The notes: generated from the letters alone by a model not told the origin. Positions 46,950 through 57,775 are shown, counted from the first letter of the stretch. The stretch: 64,000 nt of DNA from Paraburkholderia sp. (GCA_004322045.1 SCRN01000040.1:310001-374000); one strand, 5' to 3'. Program-made: numbers and translations.

Positions 46950-46984
46950 AAAAACCCGCAAGCCTTTCGGTTATGCGGGTTTTT
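46950..46984. terminator. Bidirectional terminator after lysR
   Basis: AAAAACCCGCA and TGCGGGTTTTT form an 11-bp stem with a 13-base loop and T tract, 18 bp after the lysR stop. Confidence 0.85.
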
Positions 46985-47040
46985 GTTGGCGGGTACGGCA
47001 CAGACATAAGTGAATGCCGACCGATGCCGTTCGCGAACGA

Positions 47041-47116
47041 TGGTGGGTGCTGAGAGGCTCGAACTCCCGACCTACGCCTTGTAAGGGCGCCGCTCTACCA
47101 ACTGAGCTAAGCACCC
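47041..47116 (-). tRNA. tRNA-Val (anticodon TAC)
   Basis: On the minus strand a 76-base cloverleaf: acceptor GGGTGCT/AGCACCC, D-arm GCTCAGTTGGTAGAGC, anticodon stem GCGCC/GGCGT around CTTACAA (TAC), T-arm GGGAG-TTCGAGC-CTCTC, and encoded CCA at the 3' end. Confidence 0.97.
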
Positions 47117-47206
47117 GTTCGCGAAGCTTCGCTTTTTGCGCTTTTGCTTTTTTCTTGCTCTTCGCCGTAGCTGCGAACGTCAGAACAATCGCAGCCAGCG
47201 AGCCCG

Positions 47207-47479
47207 CTAGTTTAGCGCATCTTTCAGGGCTTTGCCAGGCTTAAATTTCGGCACCTTCGCGGCCTTGATCTTGATCGCAGCGCCCGTCCGTGGGTTGCGG
47301 CCCGTGCGCGCCGTGCGCTTGCCAACGGCAAAGGTGCCGAAGCCGACGAGCGTCACGGTGCTGCCCTTCTTCAGCGCACCTTTGACGCCGCCGATCACGG
47401 CGTCTAGCGCACGTCCGGCCGCCGCTTTGGATAGATCCGCTTGTTGTGCAATGTGGTCGATCAGTTCCGTCTTGTTCAT
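47207..47479 (-). CDS. hupB: HU family DNA-binding protein
   Basis: 90-residue nucleoid protein. [43 protein letters not shown] and the [22 protein letters not shown] tail are complete. Starts at the ATG after a modest ribosome site; the longer open frame (to 47,662) is not real. It is separated from lon by a terminator but in the same direction, as in E. coli. Confidence 0.97.
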   Translation of the reverse strand: MNKTELIDHIAQQADLSKAAAGRALDAVIGGVKGALKKGSTVTLVGFGTFAVGKRTARTGRNPRTGAAIKIKAAKVPKFKPGKALKDALN

Positions 47480-47673
47480 CCGAATCCCCCGATGATGAAT
47501 GTTGGACAATCGCGCGGGCGCATCGAAGCGCCCGAAAGAAAGCGCAGCCGTGCTGCGCCGGCCCATTAAAAGTGGCCGAAACTGCCGTGTCAACAAGGGT
47601 TGCGCCTGATCTACCCTGGCCTGCGCAACGGCTTCCAAGCGCACACGTGCGTATCGGTGCATTGCGCGGGCAT

Positions 47674-47716
47674 AAAAAAACCGCGAGCGGCGTGGGTCAC
47701 GCCGTCGCGGTTTTAC
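47674..47716 (-). terminator. Terminator after lon
   Basis: An 11-bp plus 6-bp GC-rich stem, AAAACCGCGA with a bulged G and CGGCGTG, facing a loop of 3; T tract on the minus strand. Lies 27 bp downstream of the lon stop. Confidence 0.8.
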
Positions 47717-47742
47717 CGCTTAGCCGCCTAAGCGGCGGTCGG

Positions 47743-50160
47743 TCAATGCTTCACGACTTCCGTCGTTGCCGCATCCTTGGCTGCATCGGCCACGGGCGCG
47801 GCCTTCACTTCTTCCTCGACCAACGGCTCAGGTACGCGTTCCAAAGCGAGCTCGAGCACCTTGTCGATCCAGCGCACCGGCACGATCTCGATCGCGTTCT
47901 TCACGTTATCGGGGATATCCGCCAGATCCTTGACGTTCTCCTCGGGGATGAGGACGAGCTTGATGCCGCCGCGATGCGCCGCCAACAGCTTTTCCTTGAG
48001 CCCGCCGATCGGCAGCACTTCGCCACGCAGCGTGATCTCGCCCGTCATTGCCACGTTCGCACGCACGGGGATACCCGTGAGCACCGAGACGAGCGCCGTC
48101 GTCATCGCGATACCGGCGGACGGACCGTCCTTCGGCGTCGCGCCTTCGGGCACGTGGATGTGAATATCCTGCTTCTCGAACGCTTCATCCTTGATGCCCA
48201 GACGCCGCGAACGCGAGCGCACCACCGACCGCGCTGCTTCGACCGACTCCTTCATGACGTCGCCGAGCGAGCCCGTGCGGATGACATTGCCCTTGCCCGG
48301 CATCACCGCCGCTTCGATCGTCAGCAGATCGCCGCCGACTTCCGTCCACGCGAGACCCGTGACCTGACCGATCTGGTTTTCCTTCGCTGCCAGACCGAAG
48401 TCGTACTTGCGCACGCCAAGGAAGGTATCGAGGTTGCCGCTGTCGACCTTGATCGCGCCTTCGGCCTTCTTCAGCAACAGCATCTTCACGACCTTGCGGC
48501 AGATCTTCGACACTTCGCGCTCGAGCGAACGCACGCCCGCCTCACGCGAGTAGTAGCGAATGATGTCGCGGATCGCGGCCTCGGTCACGTCGACCTCGTC
48601 TTCGCGCAGCCCGTTGTTCTTCTTCTGCTTCGGCAGCAGGTAACGTTGCGCAATGCTGACCTTCTCGTCTTCCGTGTAGCCCGACAAGCGGATCACTTCC
48701 ATCCGGTCGAGCAGCGGCGGCGGGATGTTCAGCGAGTTCGACGTGGCGACGAACATCACATCCGACAGGTCGAAATCGACTTCGACGTAGTGATCGGCGA
48801 ACGTATGGTTCTGCTCGGGATCGAGCACTTCGAGCAGCGCCGACGACGGATCGCCGCGGAAATCCATGCCCATCTTGTCGACTTCGTCGAGCAAGAACAG
48901 CGGATTGCGCACGCCGATCTTCGTGAGGCTTTGCAAGATCTTGCCCGGCATCGAGCCGATATACGTGCGGCGGTGGCCGCGAATCTCGGCTTCGTCGCGC
49001 ACGCCGCCCAACGCCATGCGCACGAACTTGCGGTTCGTCGCACGTGCGATCGACTGGCCGAGCGACGTCTTACCGACGCCCGGAGGCCCGACGAGGCAAA
49101 GAATCGGTGCCTTCACCTTGTCCACGCGCTGTTGCACGGCGAGGTACTCGAGAATGCGTTCCTTCACCTTCTCGAGGCCAAAGTGGTCTTCGTCGAGCAC
49201 ACGCTCGGCATTGGAGAGGTCGTTGTTGACCTTGCTCTTCTTGCGCCATGGCAACGCGATGAGCGTGTCGATGTAGTTGCGCACGACGGTGGCTTCGGCC
49301 GACATCGGCGACATCAGCTTGAGCTTCTTGAGCTCGGAATCGGCCTTCTTCTTGGCCTCTTTCGGCATACGGGCGGCTTCGATGCGCTTCTCGAGCTCTT
49401 CGAGGTCCGCACCCTCTTCGCCCTCGCCGAGTTCCTTCTGAATCGCCTTGACTTGCTCGTTCAGGTAGTACTCGCGCTGGCTCTTCTCCATCTGGCGCTT
49501 CACGCGGCCGCGGATGCGCTTTTCGACTTGGAGAATGTCGATCTCGGCCTCGAGCTGGGCAAGCAGATGCTCGAGCCGTTCCACGACGGGGAACATTTCG
49601 AGGATGTGCTGCTTCTGATCGAGCTTGAGCGGTAAGTGCGCCGCGATCGTATCGGCCAGGCGCCCCGCTTCGTCGATGCCCGCGAGCGACGTCAAGATCT
49701 CGGGCGGGATCTTCTTGTTCAACTTCACGTATTGGTCGAACTGCGACACGATCGCGCGGCGCAGCGCCTCGGTCTCGGCGCTATCGGCGTGATCGGGCTC
49801 GAGCGGCATGACTTCGCAGGAAAATTGCGTTTCCTGCTCTTCGATCGAGAGCGTCTTGGCACGCTGCAACCCCTCGACGAGCACTTTCACGGTGCCATCG
49901 GGCAGTTTCAACATTTGCAGGATGTTGGCGATACACCCCACTTCATACATGTCTTTTTCGGTCGGCTCATCCTTGGCCGCGGTCTTTTGCGCGACAAGCA
50001 TGATGTGCTTGCCGCCCTCCATCGCGACTTCGAGCGCCTTGATCGATTTGGGCCGCCCCACGAACAGCGGGATAACCATATGCGGGAAGACGACTACGTC
50101 TCGCAACGGCAGCAGCGGGAGCGTGATGCGCTCTTGAGGAAGGAGTTGGGTTCCTGACAT
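47743..50160 (-). CDS. lon: ATP-dependent protease Lon
   Basis: 805-residue Lon with all parts: N-terminal substrate domain ([23 protein letters not shown]), AAA core with Walker [10 protein letters not shown] and Walker [11 protein letters not shown], and the peptidase with catalytic Ser681 in PKDGPSAG and Lys724 in GLKEKLLAA. Degrades unfolded and regulatory proteins. GGGGAAA before the ATG. Upstream (50,161-50,341) may hold a heat-shock promoter but I cannot defend one. Confidence 0.98.
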   Translation of the reverse strand: MSGTQLLPQERITLPLLPLRDVVVFPHMVIPLFVGRPKSIKALEVAMEGGKHIMLVAQKTAAKDEPTEKDMYEVGCIANILQMLKLPDGTVKVLVEGLQRAKTLSIEEQETQFSCEVMPLEPDHADSAETEALRRAIVSQFDQYVKLNKKIPPEILTSLAGIDEAGRLADTIAAHLPLKLDQKQHILEMFPVVERLEHLLAQLEAEIDILQVEKRIRGRVKRQMEKSQREYYLNEQVKAIQKELGEGEEGADLEELEKRIEAARMPKEAKKKADSELKKLKLMSPMSAEATVVRNYIDTLIALPWRKKSKVNNDLSNAERVLDEDHFGLEKVKERILEYLAVQQRVDKVKAPILCLVGPPGVGKTSLGQSIARATNRKFVRMALGGVRDEAEIRGHRRTYIGSMPGKILQSLTKIGVRNPLFLLDEVDKMGMDFRGDPSSALLEVLDPEQNHTFADHYVEVDFDLSDVMFVATSNSLNIPPPLLDRMEVIRLSGYTEDEKVSIAQRYLLPKQKKNNGLREDEVDVTEAAIRDIIRYYSREAGVRSLEREVSKICRKVVKMLLLKKAEGAIKVDSGNLDTFLGVRKYDFGLAAKENQIGQVTGLAWTEVGGDLLTIEAAVMPGKGNVIRTGSLGDVMKESVEAARSVVRSRSRRLGIKDEAFEKQDIHIHVPEGATPKDGPSAGIAMTTALVSVLTGIPVRANVAMTGEITLRGEVLPIGGLKEKLLAAHRGGIKLVLIPEENVKDLADIPDNVKNAIEIVPVRWIDKVLELALERVPEPLVEEEVKAAPVADAAKDAATTEVVKH

Positions 50161-50286
50161 TTCATTTCCCCATGGATGGAATCAGTTCGTTCGGTAGTTG
50201 AGGCTCGCGGTACCAATTGCAAGCCTACGCGTGTGGGAAAAGTTCAGTGAATTGAGAAGCGGTCAGTGTTACCCACAAGATAAACG

Positions 50287-50316
50287 AAAAAAGCCGTTCA
50301 CGTGTCCATGAACGGC
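50287..50316 (-). terminator. Terminator after clpX
   Basis: Stem GCCGTTCA/TGAACGGC with 8-base loop and six T on the minus strand, starting 26 bp after the clpX stop. Separates clpPX from lon. Confidence 0.85.
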
Positions 50317-50341
50317 CATTCCTGCGAAAGCTTTAGGCTAA

Positions 50342-51613
50342 TCAATTCGAGCCTGCCACCTTGGGCGCTTCTTCGTAGATGAGAAGGGGCTTGCCGTCGC
50401 CATCGATGACGTTATCGTCGATGATGACCTTGCTGACCCCTTTCATCGCCGGCAGTTCATACATGACGTCGAGCAATGCCTGTTCCAAGATCGAACGCAG
50501 GCCCCGCGCGCCCGTCTTGCGGCGAATGGCCTTGCGCGCCACGGCCTGCAGCGCATCGGGACGGATCTCGAGCTCGACGCGCTCCATCGCAAAGAGCTTG
50601 TTGTACTGCTTGACGAGCGCGTTCTTCGGCTCGACCAGGATTTTCATCAGCGCCACTTCGTCCAGCTTGCCGAGCGTCGCAACCACGGGCAAACGTCCGA
50701 TCAATTCGGGGATCAACCCGAATTTGATCAGATCCTCCGGCTCGACTTCGCGGAGCACTTCGCCCGCATCGCGCTCTTGCTTGCTCTTGACGCTCGCGCC
50801 GAAGCCGATGCCCGTCTTTTCAGTGCGATCGGTAATGACCTTTTCGAGGCCATCGAACGCACCGCCGCAGACGAACAAAATATTCGTCGTGTCGACCTGG
50901 ATGAAGTCCTGGTTCGGGTGCTTGCGCCCGCCTTGCGGCGGCACGGACGCCATCGTGCCCTCGACGAGCTTGAGGAGCGCCTGCTGCACGCCCTCGCCCG
51001 AGACGTCGCGCGTGATCGACGGATTGTCCGACTTGCGGCTAATCTTGTCGATTTCGTCGATATAGACGATCCCGCGCTGGGCCTTCTCGACCTCGTAGTT
51101 GCAGTTTTGCAGCAGCTTTTGAATGATGTTCTCGACATCCTCGCCCACGTAGCCGGCTTCCGTCAGCGTGGTGGCGTCGGCGATCACGAACGGGACGTTC
51201 AAAAGGCGCGCCAGCGTCTGCGCGAGCAATGTCTTGCCCGAGCCGGTCGGCCCGATCAGCAGAATATTGCTCTTGGACAGCTCAACTTCGTCTTTCTTGT
51301 CGAGATGCTTGAGCCGCTTGTAGTGGTTGTACACCGCTACAGCCAAAATCTTCTTCGCGCGCTCCTGCCCGATCACGTATTGATCGAGGATGTCGCGAAT
51401 TTCTTGCGGGCTCGGCAAGTCGGATTTGGACAAGCCTGCGTCCGGACCGGCTCCCGCGGCCTCGTCGCGAATGATCTCGTTGCACAGGTCGATGCATTCA
51501 TCGCAGATGAATACCGACGGGCCCGCGATGAGTTTTTTCACCTCATGCTGGCTTTTGCCGCAAAACGAGCAATACAGCAGCTTTTCGCTGTTCGAACCTT
51601 TCTTGTCCGCCAT
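50342..51613 (-). CDS. clpX: ClpX, ATPase subunit of ClpXP
   Basis: 423-residue unfoldase. N-terminal zinc-binding domain CSFCGK...CDECIDLC, Walker [13 protein letters not shown], Walker [11 protein letters not shown], and the IGFGASVK loop that docks to ClpP. Its start follows the clpP stop by 203 bp with no obvious terminator. Normal length. Confidence 0.98.
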   Translation of the reverse strand: MADKKGSNSEKLLYCSFCGKSQHEVKKLIAGPSVFICDECIDLCNEIIRDEAAGAGPDAGLSKSDLPSPQEIRDILDQYVIGQERAKKILAVAVYNHYKRLKHLDKKDEVELSKSNILLIGPTGSGKTLLAQTLARLLNVPFVIADATTLTEAGYVGEDVENIIQKLLQNCNYEVEKAQRGIVYIDEIDKISRKSDNPSITRDVSGEGVQQALLKLVEGTMASVPPQGGRKHPNQDFIQVDTTNILFVCGGAFDGLEKVITDRTEKTGIGFGASVKSKQERDAGEVLREVEPEDLIKFGLIPELIGRLPVVATLGKLDEVALMKILVEPKNALVKQYNKLFAMERVELEIRPDALQAVARKAIRRKTGARGLRSILEQALLDVMYELPAMKGVSKVIIDDNVIDGDGKPLLIYEEAPKVAGSN

Positions 51614-51816
51614 GGATATACGAGCCTCCGGACACTCGAATGACAGGCACGCCGATCGCCGCCCCTAACGCAGGGTCGGATCAAATCGGCCGGCCGGCGT
51701 ACGGGAGACGCATCAGCGTCCCCGGCGTCGGCGCCCAGAACTATTATCGACCATTTCTGACATCGCTTGAGCCGGCCGTCCTACATGTGCGGGAAGATGC
51801 CGACTGCCGCCGATGT

Positions 51817-52470
51817 TTATGGGCGCTTTTGTAGGACCTGATCGATGAGGCCATACGCCCGCGCGTCCTCGCTCGACATGAAATTGTCGCGATCGGTATC
51901 GCGCGAGATGCGCTCGACCGGCTGCCCCGTATGGTGCGCGAGCAGTTGATTGAGCCGCTCTTTCAGGTAAAGAATCTCGCGGGCTTGAATCTCGATATCT
52001 GACGCTTGGCCGCGCGCCCCGCCGAGCGGCTGGTGAATCATCACCCGCGCGTTCGGCAACGCGAAACGTTTCTCTTTCGCACCCGCCGCGAGCAGGAACG
52101 CGCCCATGCTGGCTGCGAGCCCCATGCAAAGCGTCGAGACGTCGGGCTTGACGAACTGCATCGTGTCGTAGATCGCCATGCCGGCCGAAACCGAGCCGCC
52201 AGGGCTGTTGATATAGAGGCTGATGTCCTTGTCGGGATTCTCGCTCTCGAGAAACAGCAACTGAGCCACGACGAGGTTGGCCGTTTGGTCGTTGACTTCA
52301 CCGACCATGAACACCACGCGCTCTTTCAACAGGCGCGAGTAGATGTCGTACGAACGCTCGCCACGGCCGCTCGTTTCGACGACGATCGGAACGAGCCCCA
52401 GCGCCTGCGCCTCGAAATCGCGCGGCGCATTCGAAGCCAACGTGTCCAACAGTTGAGCGCGAGAGATCAT
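51817..52470 (-). CDS. clpP: ClpP, proteolytic subunit of ClpXP
   Basis: 217 residues. Catalytic Ser121 in [10 protein letters not shown], His146 in MIHQPLGG and probably Asp191 in SRDTDRD. An N-terminal propeptide of about 10-15 residues is likely. Lies between tig (146 bp upstream) and clpX, the standard order. Confidence 0.98.
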   Translation of the reverse strand: MISRAQLLDTLASNAPRDFEAQALGLVPIVVETSGRGERSYDIYSRLLKERVVFMVGEVNDQTANLVVAQLLFLESENPDKDISLYINSPGGSVSAGMAIYDTMQFVKPDVSTLCMGLAASMGAFLLAAGAKEKRFALPNARVMIHQPLGGARGQASDIEIQAREILYLKERLNQLLAHHTGQPVERISRDTDRDNFMSSEDARAYGLIDQVLQKRP

Positions 52471-52615
52471 GCAAAGGGTCCTTGTTCGGAATGGGTCTTG
52501 AAACGGCGGGAAGACGGCCCGCGCTCACTGCCGCAATGCATCATCGAATCACCGCGGCATGAAAAACGGCGTGAGGCCGTCACTCCGACAGCCTGCACGC
52601 CGCTTTGGCGATGCC

Positions 52616-53962
52616 TTACGCTTGCGCCGAGGCGCCCGCCAATGCTTCGAAGCTGACTTCCTTGTCCGTCACCTTCGCCTTGCCGAGAACGAACTCGACG
52701 ACGTTGCTTTCAACGACGTACGCTTCCATTTCGGCCAGGCGTTGCTTGTTCGAATAATACCAGCGGATCACTTCCTTCGGGTCTTCGTAGCTTTTCGCGA
52801 ATTCCTCGACTTCCGCACGGATTTGCTCGGGCTTCGCCTCGAGGCCGTTTTCCTTCACGAGCTCGGCCAATACGAGACCCAGCTTCACGCGACGCTCGGC
52901 TTGTTCCTTGAACATTTCGACCGGAATCGGCGCGTTCTGCGCGTTGGGCACGCCGCGTTGCATGAGATCTTGCCGCGCCATTTCGACCAGACGCTGTTGG
53001 TCTTGCTCGATCAGCGCGTTCGGCACTTCGAGCTCGGCGACCTTGAGCAGCGCATCCATCACTTGGTTCTTCACCAGCGATTGCGTGCGGCGCTTTGCCT
53101 CCCGCTCGAGGTTTTCCTGGATCTCTGCGCGCATTTTAGCCAGATCGCCGTCTGCCACGCCGAGCGTCTTCGCGAACTCGGCATCGACTTCGGGCAGATG
53201 CGGCCATTCGATCTTCTTCATCGTGATCGTGAACTGCGCCGTCTTACCGGCGACGTCCTTGCCGTGATAGTCCTCAGGGAACTTCAGGTCGAACTCGCGT
53301 GCTTGGCCGACCGACAAACCCGTTGCGGCTTGCTCGAATTCCGGCAGCATGCGGCCTTCGCCCAGCACGAACACGAAATCTTCCGCGGTGCCGCCTTCGA
53401 ATGCCACGCCGTCGAGCTTGCCGACGAAATCGACCGTGACCCGATCGCCGCTCTTGGCCGAGGCGTCCGCGCCGCCGTCGCCATGCTCGCCGGCCTCGCC
53501 GCGCGCGTGGTAATGCACACGCTGTTTGCGCAGGATGTCCAGCGTGCGATCGACTTCGGCTTCAGTGATCTGCGTCACCGCGCGCTCGACTTCGGCGCTC
53601 GACAACTCGCCGAGCTTCACTTCCGGGTACACCTCGAACGTGGCATCGAATGCGTAGGAATCTTCCGCCGCGCCGTCCTTCGGGCTGAAGCTCGGCTGGC
53701 CCGCGACGCGCAGATTCTCAGCGCGGCTGATGTCGAAGAACTGCTTGCCCACCTTGTCGCTCAGCACCTCGGCTTCGACCTGCCCCGCGTACTGCTGGGT
53801 CACCATCTTCAGCGGCACTTTGCCCGGGCGGAAGCCCGGCATGCGGACGTTCTTCGCGAGTTGGCGGATGCGCGAATCGATCTCCTTCTGCACGGTGTCT
53901 TTCGGCAGGGAAATCGTCACACGGCGTTCAAGCTTGCCGAGGTTCTCAACAACGTTAGCCAT
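52616..53962 (-). CDS. tig: Trigger factor
   Basis: 448-residue ribosome-associated chaperone and prolyl isomerase. Ribosome-binding region with GFRPGKVP near residue 45, FKBP-type domain ([39 protein letters not shown]), and C-terminal helical arms. I start at [14 protein letters not shown]; the frame runs 24 codons further upstream without a start signal. Confidence 0.98.
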   Translation of the reverse strand: MANVVENLGKLERRVTISLPKDTVQKEIDSRIRQLAKNVRMPGFRPGKVPLKMVTQQYAGQVEAEVLSDKVGKQFFDISRAENLRVAGQPSFSPKDGAAEDSYAFDATFEVYPEVKLGELSSAEVERAVTQITEAEVDRTLDILRKQRVHYHARGEAGEHGDGGADASAKSGDRVTVDFVGKLDGVAFEGGTAEDFVFVLGEGRMLPEFEQAATGLSVGQAREFDLKFPEDYHGKDVAGKTAQFTITMKKIEWPHLPEVDAEFAKTLGVADGDLAKMRAEIQENLEREAKRRTQSLVKNQVMDALLKVAELEVPNALIEQDQQRLVEMARQDLMQRGVPNAQNAPIPVEMFKEQAERRVKLGLVLAELVKENGLEAKPEQIRAEVEEFAKSYEDPKEVIRWYYSNKQRLAEMEAYVVESNVVEFVLGKAKVTDKEVSFEALAGASAQA

Positions 53963-54342
53963 GGCTTCAATCGTCCTAAATTGTTCAAGCGAATCGGGTA
54001 TCTTCGCCGTGCCCACGTGTTGCGCCTCGCCCAAAAAAGCGCCGCAATCACCGCCGGAAGCTGCCTGAGGCTGACCGCCAGCGGCACGGTTGGATCGGAA
54101 GAATCGAATATTCTAGCAAACTATTGATCGGTGGCCCCGATTTGGCATTGCATCCGTGCACGAAGGCCTATGAAGGCGTTCGGGCCGGGCGCGTCGCGCA
54201 GCCACATGAGCCGCGCCCGATGCCTGCGATGCCGTCGGATATATCCGGCGAGACGCGAGGACTGATAAGCTCGCACCGAATCAAACCTCTAATATCGAGC
54301 GCCGCGGCACGACCGCGGCGCCGGTTCACTTTCGGAGACATC
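53963..54342. other. Intergenic region between tig and glycerate kinase
   Basis: 380 bp with no supported gene. It holds the tig promoter (left) and that of the glycerate kinase (right). The right end contains the strong hairpin listed at 54,299-54,321. Confidence 0.6.
54299..54321 (+). promoter_or_regulatory. GC-only hairpin in the glycerate kinase leader
   Basis: Perfect 9-bp stem GCGCCGCGG/CCGCGGCGC with loop CACGA, ending 21 bases before the ATG and just ahead of the GGAG ribosome site. No T tract, so not a simple terminator. It could modulate translation of the downstream gene. Confidence 0.4.
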
Positions 54343-55479
54343 ATGCCTCGCAGCGCACCCATCGTCGTCATCGCCCCCGACTCGTTCAAAGGCTCGCTAA
54401 GCGCGCAGGAAGTGGCGCAGGCCATTGCTCAAGGCGTCAAGCGCGCGCTGCCCGACGCCCAGGTGCGCTTGTGCCCGATGGCCGACGGCGGCGAAGGCAC
54501 GCTCGACGCCATGCTCGCGCAAGGCGGCGAGCGGCGCCCGCTGCGCGTGCATGGCGCGTCGCAAGTCGAGCGCGAGGCCGCCGCGGGCTTGCTGCCCGAT
54601 GGCAGCGCAATCGTCGAAACGGCCGAGGTCGTCGGCATTACCGATGCCGTCGCGATGCAGACGGAGGTCGAAGCGCGCAGCACGCGCGGCATGGGCGAAG
54701 CGATTGCCCTCCTGCTCGATGCCGGCGCGCGGCGCTTCTTCGTCGCGCTCGGGGGCAGCAGCACGAACGACGGCGGCGCGGGGCTGCTCGTCGGCCTCGG
54801 CATGAAGCTCTTGGATGCCGAAGGTCGCGAACTCGAGCCGACGCCGCGCGCACTTGCGGCGCTTGCGCGCGTGGATGCGTCGGGGCTCGACGCGCGGCTT
54901 GCGCAGGCCTCGTTCGTCGCCATGTCCGACGTCGACAACCCGCTGACCGGCGAACACGGCGCGACGGCGGTCTTCGGCCCGCAAAAAGGCGTGAAGGCGG
55001 ATCGCATCGATGCATTCGACGCGATCCTTGCTCATTTCGCCGAGCTGGCCGAAGCGGCGCTCGGGCGACGCGCTCGCGATTTGCCCGGCGCGGGGGCAGC
55101 AGGAGGACTCGGCTTCGCGCTGCATTTGCTCGGCGCCCGCTTCGAGCCCGGTGCGGAAGTCGTGGCGGCGCAAGTGGGTCTCGACGCCGCGCTCGAGCAT
55201 GCAGACTGGCTGATCACCGGCGAAGGCCGCTCCGACGCCCAAACACTGCATGGCAAAGCGCCTTTCATCGCTTGCCGCCACGCACGCGCTGCCGGCGTGC
55301 CGGCCACCCTGCTCTCGGGCGGCATCGATCCGAACGCGCTCGCACGACTCGCCGAGCATTTCGCCGGCTGTTTCTCGCCAGCCCCCGGACCTATCGCCCT
55401 CGACGCGGCCATTCGGGATGCGGCGCGTTTGCTCGCCAACGAAGCGCAGCAATTGGCTCAGTTGAAATTCGGTGCTTGA
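54343..55479 (+). CDS. Glycerate kinase (GarK/GlxK family)
   Basis: 378 residues starting MPRSAPIVVIAPDSFKGSLSAQEVAQAI, the hallmark of the family. PMADGGEGTLDA, FVALGGSSTNDGGAG, SDVDNPLTG and WLITGEGRSDAQTLHGKAP are all conserved. Phosphorylates D-glycerate to 2-phosphoglycerate, at the end of glyoxylate or sugar-acid catabolism. Isolated here; not clearly linked to the fucose set. Confidence 0.94.
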   Translation: MPRSAPIVVIAPDSFKGSLSAQEVAQAIAQGVKRALPDAQVRLCPMADGGEGTLDAMLAQGGERRPLRVHGASQVEREAAAGLLPDGSAIVETAEVVGITDAVAMQTEVEARSTRGMGEAIALLLDAGARRFFVALGGSSTNDGGAGLLVGLGMKLLDAEGRELEPTPRALAALARVDASGLDARLAQASFVAMSDVDNPLTGEHGATAVFGPQKGVKADRIDAFDAILAHFAELAEAALGRRARDLPGAGAAGGLGFALHLLGARFEPGAEVVAAQVGLDAALEHADWLITGEGRSDAQTLHGKAPFIACRHARAAGVPATLLSGGIDPNALARLAEHFAGCFSPAPGPIALDAAIRDAARLLANEAQQLAQLKFGA

Positions 55480-55606
55480 CGCAGAAGCGGTGCAGGCACG
55501 CATGCGCGAAGGTCGTGAAATGCCGCGTTGACCGTTGCGCCGGATGCGGCAACAATCGCCCGAATAGTTCTTCACACGCCTCTCTTTCGACAGGATCGAC
55601 GACCCC

Positions 55607-56056
55607 ATGAAGGCTGCAGCCAAAGCCGGGCTAGAGCAATTCTTGACCTACCGCATGCATGTGTTGAACAAGCTATCGGACCGCGGGATTAGCGAGCGCT
55701 ATCAAACCAAGCTCGACATTACGCTGCCGGAGGCGCGCGTCATCGCATCGGTGGGCTCGTTCGGCCCGTTCTCGATCATGGATTTGGCCAAGCATGCCAA
55801 TCTCGACAAGAGCCAAGCCAGCCGGGCAGCGGAGGCGCTCATCAAACGCGGACTCGTCCAACGCGAAGCAAGCAGCGACGACGGTCGCGTGGTATTGATC
55901 TCGCTCACGCAGGAAGGCCGTGCATTGTTTCGCAAAGTGATGCCGATCGCGCGCAAGTGGAATGGCGATCTGTTCAGTTGCTTGAGCGACGCGGAGCGGG
56001 AGGCACTCGGTCGAGTGTTCGATAAGGTTATCGCGCGGGTGCAGGCCGATGGCTAG
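55607..56056 (+). CDS. MarR family transcriptional regulator
   Basis: 149 residues. The winged helix is FSIMDLAKHANLDKSQASRAAEALIKRGLVQREASSDDGRVVLISLTQEGRALF. No conserved N-terminal redox cysteine like that in OhrR, so not an obvious ohr regulator. It follows glycerate kinase by 127 bp. Ligand and target unknown. Confidence 0.92.
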   Translation: MKAAAKAGLEQFLTYRMHVLNKLSDRGISERYQTKLDITLPEARVIASVGSFGPFSIMDLAKHANLDKSQASRAAEALIKRGLVQREASSDDGRVVLISLTQEGRALFRKVMPIARKWNGDLFSCLSDAEREALGRVFDKVIARVQADG

Positions 56057-56155
56057 CCAGTCAGGCATGGACGGCGCCTAATGCGGCTGGCAACGGCCGC
56101 GCCGTGACGGCCGGTGCTGTCGGCAGCATTTCCGGTATCGCTCGTCGCTTGAATG

Positions 56156-56184
56156 ACAAATGCCCGCAAAAAGCGGGCATTTGT
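56156..56184. terminator. Strong hairpin between marR and tRNA-Leu
   Basis: Perfect 12-bp stem ACAAATGCCCGC/GCGGGCATTTGT with five A as loop. Lies 100 bp after the marR stop and just 8 bp from the CCA end of the tRNA-Leu gene on the opposite strand, so it can end both transcripts. Sequence-related to the hairpin at 14,762-14,791. Confidence 0.75.
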
Positions 56185-56192
56185 CTTGTTAC

Positions 56193-56279
56193 TGGTGCGA
56201 GGAGCGGGACTCGAACCCGCACACCATTGCTGGCGTCAGGACCTAAACCTGGTGCGTCTACCAATTTCGCCATCCTCGC
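56193..56279 (-). tRNA. tRNA-Leu (anticodon TAG)
   Basis: Class II, 87 bases with encoded CCA. Acceptor GCGAGGA, D-arm GGCGAAATTGGTAGACGC, anticodon loop TTTAGGT (TAG), a variable arm TGACGCCAGCAATGGTGT and T-arm GCGGGTTCGAGTCCCGC. Confidence 0.96.
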
Positions 56280-56701
56280 GCCGAAGCCCCTTGCTTGCCG
56301 CACGGCGCTTCGATGTCAGGCTCGCTTTCGGCGCCGCAGCAACGGCGCGACGATCTTGCAATCGAAAGCGTAAGCGCGAGATTCTAACTCATCCGCGCGC
56401 CGTTGTGTCGAAGACGCGATGATCGCGGTGCCCGCTCATCGCGGCGCGGCTCGCGCAACCGCCCGATTCGACCATGGCGACGCCCACGCGCCGGCCCCCC
56501 TCCCCCCGCCATCGCTCCGTAAAAATAGTTGCGTACACAACTAGAAGAGCATCACGGTGCGTGAGGACGAAGGGCCGAGGCGCGTCGCCAATCTCAGCCA
56601 GAAGAGAAGCGGCTCATAATCTTGCGCAATCATGGTCTGCCGGCCGCGAGCCCTACTGCGTCAAGCCGATAAGATCGATCCGTTCTACAAGGAGTAACGC
56701 A
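56280..56701. other. Intergenic region with no gene, between tRNA-Leu and panE-like gene
   Basis: 422 bp. It must contain the tRNA-Leu promoter (left) and the promoter of the ketopantoate-reductase-like gene. An 18-bp near-palindrome lies at 56,526-56,543. Confidence 0.6.
56526..56543. promoter_or_regulatory. Candidate GntR-type operator
   Basis: TAGTTGCGTACACAACTA, an 18-bp palindrome with one mismatched pair, resembles the GntR/FadR consensus with a central GTAC. It is 158 bp upstream of the panE-like start. No GntR gene is in the window. Confidence 0.4.
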
Positions 56702-57709
56702 ATGAACCTACCTGACGGGCGCGGCGCCCAACCCATGCGCATCGCCGTGGTCGGCGCCGGTGCGATCGGCGGGCTGCTCGCCGCGGCGCTCGCACGTGCG
56801 GGCCAGCGCGTGTCGGTGCTCGCGCGCGGCGCTACGCTGACCGCGATTCGTGAGAATGGCATTCGCATCCGCGCACACGACGGCTCGATCGACGCAGTGA
56901 ACGTAGAGGCCAGCGACGATGCGGCCGCGCTCGGCGCGCAAGACTTCGTGGTCCTCGCGTTGAAGGCCCAGGCGTTGCCCGGTCTCGCAGCTTCGCTGCA
57001 GCCGCTCGTGGCAGGCGATACAGCCATCGTCTCCGCCATGAATGGTCTGCCGTGGTGGTTTCTGCACGGTCTGGCCGCGCCGCTCGAGACCGAGACCCTT
57101 GCCGCCGTCGATCCCGGCGGCTGTGTCTCGGCCGCGCTGCCCTGCGCCCGCGCGCTCGGCTGCGTCGTGCATTTATCGGCGGCCAACGAAGCACCCGGCA
57201 TCGTCAAACGCGGACGCGGCAATCGGCTCATCGTCGGCGCCGCGAACGCCGGCCACGCGGGCGCGGCGCGCAGCTTCGCCTCGACGCTCGCGGAAGGCGG
57301 CTTCGACGCGCAAGCCGCCGAGGACATCCGCGCCGAAATCTGGGCGAAGCTTTGGGGCAACATGAACATGAATCCGCTCAGCGCTTTGACCGGCTCCACC
57401 GCCGACCGTTTGCTCGACGATCCGCTCACGCATGCGCTCGCACTGCGGATGATGGAAGAAGCCGACGCGATCGGGCGGCGCCTCGGGTTGTCGACGGGGA
57501 TGTCGGCGCAGGAACGCGTCGCCGTTACGCGCGAACTGGGCGCGTTCAAGACGTCGATGCTCCAAGACATGGAAGCAGGACGCCCGCTCGAGATCGATCC
57601 GATTCTGGGCGTGTTCCCCGAGCTAGGCCGCAAGCTCGGACTGGCCACGCCGTTTTGCGATGCAGTGCTCGGCTTGCTGCGTCAACGCGCCGCGAACAAC
57701 GGCGTGTGA
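56702..57709 (+). CDS. 2-dehydropantoate 2-reductase family protein (PanE/ApbA-like)
   Basis: 335 residues. Rossmann GAGAIGGLLAAALARAG near residues 18-34, VLALKAQALP, MNGLPWWFLHGL, the catalytic Lys in AKLWGNMNMNPLSALTG, and KTSMLQDMEAGRPLEIDPILG. Family members reduce ketopantoate in vitamin B5 synthesis, but many paralogues act on other 2-oxo acids, and MNGLPWWF is typical of paralogues. I therefore leave the gene symbol open. GGAG before the ATG; a palindrome lies upstream. Confidence 0.85.
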   Translation: MNLPDGRGAQPMRIAVVGAGAIGGLLAAALARAGQRVSVLARGATLTAIRENGIRIRAHDGSIDAVNVEASDDAAALGAQDFVVLALKAQALPGLAASLQPLVAGDTAIVSAMNGLPWWFLHGLAAPLETETLAAVDPGGCVSAALPCARALGCVVHLSAANEAPGIVKRGRGNRLIVGAANAGHAGAARSFASTLAEGGFDAQAAEDIRAEIWAKLWGNMNMNPLSALTGSTADRLLDDPLTHALALRMMEEADAIGRRLGLSTGMSAQERVAVTRELGAFKTSMLQDMEAGRPLEIDPILGVFPELGRKLGLATPFCDAVLGLLRQRAANNGV

Positions 57710-57775
57710 GCGACGCATTCAGTCACGCGGCGAGCGCCCATCCGGACGCCGTCGGCGATAGTGATAGTCACTGCC

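Noticed and set aside
47446-49635. 729-codon open frame on the plus strand opposite lon
   Set aside because: It is the antisense of lon. High GC keeps opposite frames open; composition is Arg/His/Leu-rich with no recognisable domain.
55607-56056. MarR gene as the OhrR regulator of ohr
   Set aside because: It is 10 kb from ohr, has no obvious N-terminal sensing cysteine, and ohr has a TetR-type operator.
47041-56279. tRNA-Val and tRNA-Leu as integration sites for a mobile element
   Set aside because: No integrase, no direct repeat of the tRNA ends, and the genes between are core housekeeping genes.
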